Of a DNA stretch of 36,818 nucleotides, positions 1 to 7,447 are shown in pieces; position 1 is the stretch's first letter, and each line of letters opens with the position of its first letter. The stretch covers positions 1 to 36,818 of the forward strand of contig JAHXHT010000001.1 of NCBI GenBank assembly GCA_025656435.1, given 5' to 3'. The position numbers and the translations under genes are program-made. Origin of the DNA: Candidatus Thiodiazotropha sp. (ex Gloverina cf. vestifex). GTDB lineage: Bacteria; Pseudomonadota; Gammaproteobacteria; Chromatiales; Chromatiaceae. The notes below the pieces were generated by a model, which was given only the letters and a program-made list of their open reading frames with translations, was not told the DNA's origin and ran no database searches.

Positions 1-435
1 GGTCGGGGCATAACGGCTGTCGCGTTGGCGAGTCGATTTTGGGGACTCGGATGTCCCAAAATCTTTCACGAGGTAGCGACACGCTTGATCGAAGACATCG
101 ATGTCGGCAAAGTGCTTGAACAGCACCCCTTTACCTTCCATGACGGGTTTACTTGCCAGTGGACCCACATTGCCCAAGCCGAGGACAGCGCTGCCGTCGG
201 TAATCACTGCCACAAGGTTACCCTTGGCGGTATATCGGTAGGCGCTCTCCGGATCTTCGTGGATCTTGCGCACCGGCTCTGCAACGCCGGGTGTGTAGGC
301 CAGGGAGAGGTCACGCTGGGTCTTGTTGGGCTTGGTTACATGGATGGCGACCTTTCCGGGCTGAGGTTGCTCGTGGTATTCGAGGGCAGCTAGATTGATC
401 TCGGCATCGAGTTCTTCATCATGGCGATCAGTCAT
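1..435 (-). CDS. maeB: NADP-type malic enzyme (MaeB family), N-terminal part only, probably interrupted
   Basis: Malic enzyme decarboxylates malate to pyruvate with reduction of NAD(P). The minus-strand frame starts with ATG at 435-433 and stays open to the window edge (145 codons). Residues 1-116 read as the malic enzyme N-terminal domain: TKPNKTQRDLSLAYTPGVAEP (about 34-54, with the family's conserved Tyr47), GNLVAVITDGSAVLGLGN (72-89) and KPVMEGKGVLFK (96-107). After VFD (residue 116, position 88) the expected continuation (a D-I-E/V segment leading to a GGINLEDI motif) is absent; the frame instead runs through an interrupted palindrome and Arg/Ser-rich residues. I infer an insertion, rearrangement or assembly join at about 87. 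It lies 99 bases downstream of prs in the same direction. Family identification is firm; the cause of the break is not. Confidence 0.8.
   Translation of the reverse strand, partial: MTDRHDEELDAEINLAALEYHEQPQPGKVAIHVTKPNKTQRDLSLAYTPGVAEPVRKIHEDPESAYRYTAKGNLVAVITDGSAVLGLGNVGPLASKPVMEGKGVLFKHFADIDVFDQACRYLVKDFGTSESPKSTRQRDSRYAPT
18..81. repeat. Interrupted palindrome at the malic enzyme breakpoint
   Basis: Inner arms GATTTTGGGGAC (35-46) and GTCCCAAAATC (53-63) pair over 11 bases with a single bulged G around a 6-base loop. Outer arms TGTCGC (18-23) and GCGACA (76-81) also pair, separated from the inner stem by an unpaired 11/12-base internal loop. It begins within a few bases of where the malic enzyme reading loses family similarity. 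It could be the end of a small mobile element or a dispersed palindromic repeat. Only this one copy is visible in the window. Confidence 0.55.
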
Positions 436-534
436 GGATGTCTCCACGCATCTGGCGTATTTAAGAATGTGAATGGAATACGAGCGGGCGCAGGATGCAC
501 GCAAAGCGTCAGGACGTACCGGACTGTCAGTAGC

Positions 535-1488
535 TTAGTCGATAAAGAGGGAGCTGACTGACTCTTCGTTGCTGATGCGTCTCATGGTCTCAGCGAGCAG
601 TTCAGCGATACTTACCTGGCGAATATTCGAACATTGCCGGGCCTCGTCAGAGAGGGGAATGGTGTTGGTTACCACCAACTCGTCCAGTTGCGAGTTGCTC
701 AGGTTGGTGACGGCAGGGCCTGAGAGTACCGGGTGTGTACAGTAGGCCAATACTTTCGCGGCGCCATGCTCTTTCAGTGCGGCGGCGGCCTGGCAGAGTG
801 TGCCTGCGGTGTCTACCAGGTCGTCGATCAATACGCAGCTGCGTCCTTCCACCTTGCCGATGATGTTCATCACCTTGGCCTCGTTGGGGCGTGGACGTCG
901 TTTATCGATAATCGCGAGCTCCGCATCATCCAGGCGTTTGGCCAACGCGCGGGCGCGGACGACACCGCCGACGTCAGGAGAGACAACGACGATGTCCGGA
1001 TGCTTCTGGCGCCATACATCACCCAATAAAATCGGTGAGGCATAAACGTTATCGACCGGGATATCGAAGAACCCCTGGATCTGATCGGCGTGAAGGTCGA
1101 CCGTGAGGACGCGATCGGCACCCGCTGTGGCGATCATCTTGGCGGCAAGGCGTGCCGTAATCGGCACTCGTGCCGAACGGGGTCGGCGATCCTGTCGCGC
1201 ATAACCGAAATAGGGGATGACTGCCGTGATGCGTTTGGCCGATGACCAGCGCATGGCATCAATCATCACCAGCAGTTCCATCAGGTTTTCATTGGTGGGC
1301 GCCGACGTGGGCTGAACGATGAAAACGTCTCGTCCGCGTACATTTTCATGGATCTCCGCCATCACCTCACCGTCGCTGAAGCGACCGACTTGCATCTTGC
1401 CGAGAGGGAGGTTCATGTGGGTAGCGATTTCGCGGGTCAGTTCCGGGTTGGCGTTACCGGAGAAGACCATCATGGCAGTGGCGGGCAC
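535..1488 (-). CDS. prs: Ribose-phosphate pyrophosphokinase (PRPP synthetase)
   Basis: Cytosolic enzyme that transfers pyrophosphate from ATP to ribose 5-phosphate, making PRPP for purine, pyrimidine, histidine, tryptophan and NAD synthesis. The 317-residue length fits class I bacterial enzymes. Visible signatures: GRFSDGEV (35-42), YFGYARQDRR (93-102), the PRPP-synthetase signature DLHADQIQGFF (131-141), the KRRP flexible loop (196-199) and the ribose-phosphate loop VLIDDLVDTAGT (219-230). I chose the GTG start at 1488 because AGGGG lies about 9 bases upstream; an ATG at 1473 (residue 6) is a reasonable alternative and aligns closer to the E. coli start. It lies 39 bases after tRNA-Gln and is probably cotranscribed with ispE. 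The gene is intact. Confidence 0.97.
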   Translation of the reverse strand: MPATAMMVFSGNANPELTREIATHMNLPLGKMQVGRFSDGEVMAEIHENVRGRDVFIVQPTSAPTNENLMELLVMIDAMRWSSAKRITAVIPYFGYARQDRRPRSARVPITARLAAKMIATAGADRVLTVDLHADQIQGFFDIPVDNVYASPILLGDVWRQKHPDIVVVSPDVGGVVRARALAKRLDDAELAIIDKRRPRPNEAKVMNIIGKVEGRSCVLIDDLVDTAGTLCQAAAALKEHGAAKVLAYCTHPVLSGPAVTNLSNSQLDELVVTNTIPLSDEARQCSNIRQVSIAELLAETMRRISNEESVSSLFID

Positions 1489-1527
1489 GATCTGTATCCC
1501 CTATATCATGGGTGGACGGCTATAAAA

Positions 1528-1602
1528 TGGCTGGGGCGGTAGGATTCGAACCTACGTATGCCGGGATCAAAACCCGGTGCCTGGCCGCTTGGCGACGCCC
1601 CA
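1528..1602 (-). tRNA. tRNA-Gln (anticodon TTG)
   Basis: 75-base cloverleaf on the minus strand with encoded CCA. Acceptor stem TGGGGCG pairs with CGCCCCA, followed by discriminator G. The anticodon arm is CCGGG-TTTTGAT-CCCGG, giving anticodon TTG; the T arm carries GGTTCGAATCC. It sits 3 bases after the ispE stop codon and 39 bases before prs, so it is probably processed out of the ispE-prs transcript. The ispE/tRNA-Gln/prs order is common in Gammaproteobacteria. Confidence 0.97.
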
Positions 1603-1605
1603 AAT

Positions 1606-2454
1606 TTAGTGCTCATCGTGCTGGAGTCTTTCCAGCAGCGGGGAGCGATTGATGCCCCGCGCAACAAAACCTTCAAGCTCTGCCGGCAGCTGCTGATGAG
1701 CTGCCCTGGCATGTTGTTCATCGGCAAAGGCGGCGAACACGCAGGCGCCGGTGCCGGTTAGTCGAGCGGCGGCAAACTGGTTCAGCCAGTCCAATGCCTC
1801 GGCCACCTTGGGGTGGCCGAGGCGAACCACGGGCAGGCAGTCATTGCGGCTGTCGCCCTCAAGAAAGTCGCGTATTTTGATCCCGGGTGAGTGGCGTGTC
1901 AAATCAGGTTGGCTAAAGATTTCTGCAGTAGAGACATGACAGTCAGGAATCAGAACCAGATACCAGGCAGTAGGTGGATCAATATCGATAAATTTATCAC
2001 CGACACCTTCGGCCCAGGCGGCCTGTCCATGTATGAAAATGGGCACATCAGCACCCAATTGCAGGCCTATCGATTGCAGTTCGTGGCTTTCCAGGCCGCA
2101 ACCCCATAGTTGGTTGAGGGCGACAAGGGTGGTCGCGGCGTCGGAGCTTCCACCGCCGAGTCCTCCCCCCATAGGTAAATTCTTTCGGAGCTCAATGGTG
2201 GCGCCGACTTTACAGTCGTACCGTTGTTGCAGGGCTATTGCGGCCTGGTAGCAGAGGTCTGATGTGGCCGGTACTCCGTCGATCGGATTATCAAGATGAA
2301 TTTGGCCGTCGTCACGCAGATGAAAATCTAACTCATCACCTGTATCTAGGAACTGAAAAACTGTCTGCAGGGTGTGGTAGCCATCGGGTCTTCTACCCGT
2401 GATGCGCAGCATCAGGTTCAGTTTGGCCGGCGCTGGCCAGGTCAGGACCGACAT
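1606..2454 (-). CDS. ispE: 4-diphosphocytidyl-2-C-methyl-D-erythritol kinase
   Basis: GHMP-family kinase of the non-mevalonate (MEP) isoprenoid pathway; it phosphorylates the 2-hydroxyl of CDP-methylerythritol in the cytosol. 282 residues, normal for the family. Visible: WPAPAKLNLML at the start (Lys11 is the substrate-side lysine of the family), the ATP-binding glycine motif PMGGGLGGGSSDAA (94-107), LGADVPIFIHG (133-143, with the conserved catalytic Asp135) and the C-terminal GHMP segment LTGTGACVFAAF. ATG at 2454 follows the lipoprotein stop codon by only 6 bases, so translational coupling is likely. In many Gammaproteobacteria lolB lies immediately upstream of ispE; it is absent here. Confidence 0.97.
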   Translation of the reverse strand: MSVLTWPAPAKLNLMLRITGRRPDGYHTLQTVFQFLDTGDELDFHLRDDGQIHLDNPIDGVPATSDLCYQAAIALQQRYDCKVGATIELRKNLPMGGGLGGGSSDAATTLVALNQLWGCGLESHELQSIGLQLGADVPIFIHGQAAWAEGVGDKFIDIDPPTAWYLVLIPDCHVSTAEIFSQPDLTRHSPGIKIRDFLEGDSRNDCLPVVRLGHPKVAEALDWLNQFAAARLTGTGACVFAAFADEQHARAAHQQLPAELEGFVARGINRSPLLERLQHDEH

Positions 2455-2460
2455 CCGGCT

Positions 2461-4194
2461 TCAGTTACCCACACCCAGTCTCTGCATGACAGGTCTGATG
2501 AAACGATTCTTCGGTTCTCTGTCGTTGGCTGATTTCCAGATTGCCTTGGCCTGCTCCCGCTCTCCCAGCTGCCACAACACTTCACCCAAGTGAGATGCGA
2601 TCTCAGCATCCGGACTGAGCGCCGCGGCTTTCTGCAGATAGTCGCGTGCCATCTGTAGGTTGCCCATGCGAAACTCGACCCAACCCAAACTGTCGAGAAT
2701 GGCAGGATTATCGGGTTTCATGGTAAGCGCCCGTTCGATGTAGGCCTTGGCTTCTTCCAGCCGGTCTGTTTTGTCTGCCAGTGTATAACCCAAAGCATTC
2801 AGTGCGTCTGCATGGTCAGGTTGTGTGGCGAGGATCTTGCGCAAATCCTGCTCGAGCAGGTCCACACGATTCATGTCGGCAGCATTTAGGCCTCGTGCAT
2901 AGAGCAGTTCGGTGTTGCCTTCGAATAATTCCATCGCTTTTGTATAGACTTCGTGTGCGACCTCAAATTGAAGGTTGTCCCTGAGGAGCTCTGCCTCGAT
3001 CGTGTAGAGCTTGAGGTGATGATGCGATTGGTTGACGCGCAGCCTTTGCAGGGTTTCCCGGGCCTCGTCAAGACTGCCGCTGTCAGCCAGTATCTTAGCG
3101 ATGCGGACCTGAGCGTCTGGTTGCTTGTCTCCCTCCACGCGGCTGTACCAGTCAAGGGCGGTTTCCCATTGCTTCTGTTCTTCAGAGATCACGCCAAGAT
3201 AGTAACTGGCTTCATTGCCTCGCTGGCGCTTTTCAACAAGTTTTTTCAGATGACTTTTCGCCTCATCCAGCCTCTCGAGCTGTATTGACAGGATGCCCAG
3301 GGCATAAAGCGTGTCCGGGTTTTCAGGTTGTTGACGGTGGAGAATCTGGTACTGAGCAAGGGCCGGCTCCGCTTCATTGAGATCAACCAAAGTTCGTGCA
3401 TAAGCATTGCGTAGCGTCAGGTTGTCGGGGGATTCCTCGACCGTTTGTGCAAGGAAGCTGAGTCCTGCCTCTTTTTTGTTCGAGGCTATCAATGCATGCG
3501 CCTTGAGTATCAGGGCATTCGTGGCTTTTGGTTTGAAGCGTAGTGAGCGATCGACGTACTCCCCGGCGAGTTGCATCTGCTTCGCTCTACTGGCAGTCAA
3601 TGCCAAAGCATAGAGGGCATCAGGATCCTCGCTTTCAGCTGGAACCAATTGCTGCATAATGGCCAGCGACTGAGGTGCTGAAGCCGCCTTTTCGGTGATG
3701 GCAGCCGCCTGCAGATAGCCGGATTGTCCCTGCGCATTGGCAATCTCAACGACACGTTGAAGATGGCGGATAGTAGCTGGCAGGTCCTGTAAACGAGTGT
3801 TTAGAATGGCTGATATCTGATGTGCCTTAAGGGAGTTTGGGGCGATTTCGATCCATAGCTTTGCGGCTTTGAGTGCCTGCTGTGACTGATTGGCCTGCAG
3901 ACCCAGGCCGGTGGCTCTTTCGGCAGATTTTGCATTGCGTGTTTCGATGGCGGCTTTGTATGCATAGTCAAACGCCAAGCTGGAATCACCTCGTTGGGCT
4001 GCAATTTCACCGGCAAGGGTGTTATAGATGAGCGCCGGTGTGGCGCCATTCACTTGCTTCTTGGGGGCTTGTTGCTGATCAGGGACGGTTTTGCTGGACA
4101 AATCTTTGTCAGGTACGCGGCTAACCGTAGGTGATGCGCAGCCATGGAGAAAAATGCCGAGTACAGCCAAGGTGTATAGAGGGGTTATTTTCAT
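2461..4194 (-). CDS. Tetratricopeptide-repeat outer-membrane lipoprotein
   Basis: 577 residues. The first 18 form a lipoprotein signal peptide (MKIT, hydrophobic LYTLAVLGIF) ending in the lipobox LHGC, so Cys19 should be lipidated; the next residue is Ala, not Asp, which fits outer-membrane sorting. The rest is alpha-helical TPR sequence, with clear repeats such as ALYALALTASRAKQMQLA, TLYALGILSIQLERLDEA, ALNALGYTLADKTDRLEEA and AILDSLGWVEFRMGNLQMA. The same type of protein precedes lolB-ispE in Pseudomonas and relatives, where its exact role is not settled; a scaffold role in envelope protein assembly is only inference. It is the first gene of the minus-strand unit leading to ispE and prs. 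I cannot identify a convincing promoter upstream; a weak match TTGCAG-17-TTTACT lies on the minus strand at about 4250-4220. Confidence 0.9.
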   Translation of the reverse strand: MKITPLYTLAVLGIFLHGCASPTVSRVPDKDLSSKTVPDQQQAPKKQVNGATPALIYNTLAGEIAAQRGDSSLAFDYAYKAAIETRNAKSAERATGLGLQANQSQQALKAAKLWIEIAPNSLKAHQISAILNTRLQDLPATIRHLQRVVEIANAQGQSGYLQAAAITEKAASAPQSLAIMQQLVPAESEDPDALYALALTASRAKQMQLAGEYVDRSLRFKPKATNALILKAHALIASNKKEAGLSFLAQTVEESPDNLTLRNAYARTLVDLNEAEPALAQYQILHRQQPENPDTLYALGILSIQLERLDEAKSHLKKLVEKRQRGNEASYYLGVISEEQKQWETALDWYSRVEGDKQPDAQVRIAKILADSGSLDEARETLQRLRVNQSHHHLKLYTIEAELLRDNLQFEVAHEVYTKAMELFEGNTELLYARGLNAADMNRVDLLEQDLRKILATQPDHADALNALGYTLADKTDRLEEAKAYIERALTMKPDNPAILDSLGWVEFRMGNLQMARDYLQKAAALSPDAEIASHLGEVLWQLGEREQAKAIWKSANDREPKNRFIRPVMQRLGVGN

Positions 4195-4402
4195 TGGGTT
4201 GTTTGTGATATTTCAGTGTGGGTCTAGTAAAGCGGTAAATGGCCGGAGCTGCAAGTCCTGATAGCTAGATTTACATTCCATAACATGAGATTTGGAGGTG
4301 ATGGTTTGGCTCTTTTGGTGGCTCAAGGGTTAGACAGGAAATTGTTGATGTTGTTGTATTGACTTTGGTGGGGTGAGGCGTCAGAATGCCCGGCTCTCGC
4401 TA
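4195..4402. other. Divergent intergenic region between the TPR lipoprotein and the tRNA-tuf unit
   Basis: 208 bases without a gene. It must hold the leftward promoter of the lipoprotein-ispE-prs unit and the rightward tRNA promoter. Only the latter is recognisable (4359-4387). In Pseudomonas and many relatives hemA is divergent from the lipoprotein gene at this place; no hemA sequence is seen here. Confidence 0.6.
4359..4387 (+). promoter_or_regulatory. Sigma70-type promoter of the tRNA-Tyr/Gly/Thr-tufB unit
   Basis: -35 box TTGACT at 4359-4364 (5 of 6), 17-base spacer, -10 box CAGAAT at 4382-4387 (4 of 6). The bases after the -10 box (GCCCGGC) are GC-rich, as in stable-RNA promoters under ppGpp control. 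The predicted start is near 4394, about 9 bases before the mature tRNA-Tyr. Confidence 0.7.
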
Positions 4403-4487
4403 GGAGGGGTTCCCGAGTGGCCAAAGGGATCAGACTGTAAATCTGACGGCTCCGCCTTCGGAGGTTCGAATCCTCCCCCCTCCACCA
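4403..4487 (+). tRNA. tRNA-Tyr (anticodon GTA)
   Basis: 85-base class II tRNA with a long variable arm and encoded CCA. Acceptor GGAGGGG pairs with CCCCTCC; the anticodon arm TCAGA-CTGTAAA-TCTGA gives GTA; the T arm contains GGTTCGAATCC. First gene of a tyrU-glyT-thrT-tufB type operon. Its 3' end is partly duplicated about 155 bases downstream. Confidence 0.97.
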
Positions 4488-4640
4488 GGTGAAGTTGGGA
4501 AAACGGTCGGATTGATCGTTTGTCCCGATATAACCTCCGCACTGTTTAGCGGAGGAGGATGCGAACCGAGATGAGGTTCGAGATGCCGCTGCAGGCAGTA
4601 TCGAACGGCCCGGAGGCCAGGAGTAATCCTCCCCCTCCAC
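4469..4640 (+). repeat. Repeat unit bounded by tRNA-Tyr 3'-end copies, with hairpins between
   Basis: The tRNA 3' segment AATCCTCCCCCCTCCAC (4469-4485) recurs as AATCCTCCCCCTCCAC (4625-4640), one C shorter and with no intact CCA (CCACT). Between them lie three hairpins: CCTCCGC/GCGGAGG (4534-4540 and 4549-4555), CGAACC/GGTTCG (4562-4567 and 4575-4580) and GGCC/GGCC (4607-4618). Known comparison: the E. coli tyrT operon carries 178-base repeats, each with a copy of the tRNA-Tyr 3' end (rtT RNA). This is a similar design with a different spacer. A decayed second tRNA or an att-like remnant is the alternative. No gene is seen in 4488-4690. Confidence 0.65.
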
Positions 4641-4690
4641 TAGATACTAAGTTGTTAGCGGTTGTGGTGAGCGATGCGTCGCTTGGCAGC

Positions 4691-4764
4691 GCGGGTGTAG
4701 TTCAATGGTAGAACTTCAGCCTTCCAAGCTGAATACGTGGGTTCGATTCCCATCACCCGCTCCA
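4691..4764 (+). tRNA. tRNA-Gly (anticodon TCC)
   Basis: 74 bases with encoded CCA. Acceptor GCGGGTG pairs with CACCCGC; the anticodon arm TCAGC-CTTCCAA-GCTGA gives TCC; the T arm contains GGTTCGATTCC. Corresponds to glyT of the E. coli tufB operon. Confidence 0.97.
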
Positions 4765-4771
4765 AAATCTA

Positions 4772-4870
4772 CACACTATATATAAAGGTAGTGTGGTGTG
4801 GCGGCGGTCCTGTAAGAGCGTGGCTGTCGCATGTTGTGATCCCGGTGGGCTTGTCCCTGAGGGTGACAAG
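4772..4870 (+). other. tRNA-Gly/tRNA-Thr spacer with two hairpins
   Basis: Two stem-loops stand between the tRNAs: CACACTA/TAGTGTG near 4772-4796, and CTTGTC/GACAAG (4850-4855 and 4865-4870) extended inwards by CC/GG pairs. Neither has a T-run, so they are more likely processing signals than terminators. Confidence 0.45.
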
Positions 4871-4888
4871 GGACTAAAGGCGAATTTT

Positions 4889-4964
4889 GCCCAGATAGCT
4901 CAGTTGGTAGAGCACACCCTTGGTAAGGGTGAGGTCGGCAGTTCAAATCTGCTTCTGGGCTCCA
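4889..4964 (+). tRNA. tRNA-Thr (anticodon GGT)
   Basis: 76 bases with encoded CCA. Acceptor GCCCAGA pairs with TCTGGGC; the anticodon arm CACCC-TTGGTAA-GGGTG gives GGT; the T arm contains AGTTCAAATCT. It is 65 bases upstream of tufB, matching thrT-tufB of E. coli. Confidence 0.97.
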
Positions 4965-5029
4965 TTTGACAACGGCGTGCGGAAGCGCGTGAATTTATCT
5001 TTATACAATAGAGCACCTGGAGAATACTC

Positions 5030-6220
<1,191 letters not shown>

Positions 6221-6237
6221 TCGAGAGATAGCGTGTG

Positions 6238-6269
6238 CGGGGCGCGGTCTTGGATCGCTCCCCGTTTTT
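6238..6269 (+). terminator. Rho-independent terminator-like hairpin after tufB
   Basis: CGGGG (6238-6242) pairs with CCCCG (6260-6264), with inner GCG/CGC pairs after one mismatch, followed by TTTTT (6265-6269). It ends the tufB transcript. It stands only 8 bases before tRNA-Trp, so the next unit needs either readthrough or a promoter that I could not identify. Confidence 0.75.
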
Positions 6270-6277
6270 AACTTTTT

Positions 6278-6354
6278 AGGCCAATAGCTCAATTTGGTAG
6301 AGCAGCGGTCTCCAAAACCGCAGGTTGGGGGTTCGATTCCCTCTTGGCCTGCCA
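6278..6354 (+). tRNA. tRNA-Trp (anticodon CCA)
   Basis: 77 bases with encoded CCA tail. Acceptor AGGCCAA pairs with TTGGCCT; the anticodon arm GCGGT-CTCCAAA-ACCGC gives CCA; the T arm contains GGTTCGATTCC. It ends 21 bases before the secE start; the tRNA-Trp/secE/nusG order is common in Gammaproteobacteria. Confidence 0.97.
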
Positions 6355-6375
6355 TTTTTTCGGCATGCAGAATAT

Positions 6376-6750
6376 ATGAGTGCGAATACCCAGGTTGAGG
6401 CATCCGGCTTCGATACCGTCAAGCTAATACTGGCGGTGGCGATTGTTGTGGGTGCAATTCTCGGCTTCTACTTTTTAGATGCCTATTCGCAGTTGCTGCG
6501 AGTCCTTGGGCTGCTGGCTCTGGTTGGCCTGGCAGCTTTTATCGTCTATCAGACGGCGGTGGGACGTACGGTTTGGAATTTTGCCTCAGCGGCGAAGGTC
6601 GAGGTTCGCAAGGTAGTGTGGCCGGGTCGTCAGGAGACGGTACAAACCACCTTGATCGTATTTGTTATGGTGCTGGTTATGGGTATCGTGCTGTGGTTGT
6701 TCGATATGATGCTGGGCGCGATCCTCAAAGCCCTGACCGGAACGGGGTAA
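6376..6750 (+). CDS. secE: Preprotein translocase subunit SecE
   Basis: Inner-membrane subunit that clamps SecY in the SecYEG channel. 124 residues from the ATG at 6376. An in-frame GTG further upstream would lie inside tRNA-Trp and is rejected. Three hydrophobic segments are visible, as in enteric SecE: about 15-34 (LILAVAIVVGAILGFYFL), about 40-63 and about 95-116 (LIVFVMVLVMGIVLWLF). The conserved cytoplasmic amphipathic region EVRKVVWPGRQET precedes the last segment. The ribosome-binding site is weak. nusG follows after 10 bases. Confidence 0.96.
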   Translation: MSANTQVEASGFDTVKLILAVAIVVGAILGFYFLDAYSQLLRVLGLLALVGLAAFIVYQTAVGRTVWNFASAAKVEVRKVVWPGRQETVQTTLIVFVMVLVMGIVLWLFDMMLGAILKALTGTG

Positions 6751-6760
6751 GGAGTAGAAT

Positions 6761-7294
6761 ATGGCAATGCGTTGGTATGTGGTGCACGCCTATTCCGGCT
6801 TCGAGTCGCAGGTTCAGCGGTCGCTGACAGAGCGCATCGAGCGTCATGGCATGCAGGATAAGTTTGGCGAGATCCTGGTTCCTATTGAGGAAGTCGTGGA
6901 GATGCGCGCCGGTCAGCAGCGTCGTAGCGAGCGGAAATTTTTCCCGGGTTACGTGCTGGTGCAGATGGATATGACTGACGATACCTGGCATCTGGTCAAG
7001 GATGTGCCTAAGGTGATGGGTTTTATCGGTGGTACCGGTGACCGTCCGGCACCGATCTCTGACAAAGAGGCGGAGGCCATCCTGCATCGCATGCAGGAGG
7101 GTGTCGAGAAGCCGCGTCCGAAGGTGTTGTTTGAGCCGGGTGAGGTTGTGCGTGTGATCGATGGTCCGTTCAACGATTTTACCGGCGTGGTCGAAGAAGT
7201 TGATTACGATAAGAGTCGCTTAAAAGTTTCTGTGCTTATTTTTGGTCGCTCCACGCCGGTGGATCTGGAATTTGCACAAGTGGAGAAGGGCTAA
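6761..7294 (+). CDS. nusG: Transcription termination/antitermination protein NusG
   Basis: Binds RNA polymerase, suppresses pausing, and links polymerase to Rho or to ribosomal protein S10. 177 residues. The NGN domain begins MRWYVVHAYSGFE and includes the conserved FFPGYVLVQMDM segment. The C-terminal KOW domain covers about 122-177 (FEPGEVVRVIDGPFNDF, then VSVLIFGRSTPVDLEF). GGAG immediately after the secE stop supplies the ribosome-binding site. It is in the secE-nusG unit, 153 bases before rplK. Confidence 0.98.
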   Translation: MAMRWYVVHAYSGFESQVQRSLTERIERHGMQDKFGEILVPIEEVVEMRAGQQRRSERKFFPGYVLVQMDMTDDTWHLVKDVPKVMGFIGGTGDRPAPISDKEAEAILHRMQEGVEKPRPKVLFEPGEVVRVIDGPFNDFTGVVEEVDYDKSRLKVSVLIFGRSTPVDLEFAQVEKG

Positions 7295-7341
7295 CGCCTG
7301 GAACGAAAATTTGGGTATTGGGTCTATTGCGTTGCGCCGGT

Positions 7342-7422
7342 GATGAGCTGCCCGGTAAAACAGATGTCCCTTGCCCGTCAGCTCATCTATTTAATCGGGG
7401 AGCTGCGGTGAGAGTCCGTAGC
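7342..7422 (+). promoter_or_regulatory. rplK leader: long hairpin and candidate L1 operator
   Basis: Between nusG and rplK, GATGAGCTG (7342-7350) pairs perfectly with CAGCTCATC (7379-7387) around a 28-base loop. Closer to rplK, GCTGCGG (7402-7408) pairs with CCGTAGC (7416-7422; one G-U) around the loop TGAGAGT. In E. coli L1 represses the rplKA message by binding its leader; the second hairpin is at the right place to be that site. This is inference from position and shape, not from a matched model. Confidence 0.45.
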
Positions 7423-7447
7423 GTCAGCACCCGACTGAGAGGTATAC

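Noticed and set aside
1..90. Integron attC site explanation for the palindrome
   Set aside because: The required core-site patterns (RYYYAAC and GTTRRRY) at the outer ends are not matched.
25..393. Plus-strand open frame of 122 codons opposite the malic enzyme
   Set aside because: It is antisense to the clear malic enzyme coding sequence and has no family resemblance.
4488..4690. A second complete tRNA after tRNA-Tyr
   Set aside because: Only the 3' end is copied; no anticodon arm, D arm or intact CCA can be formed.
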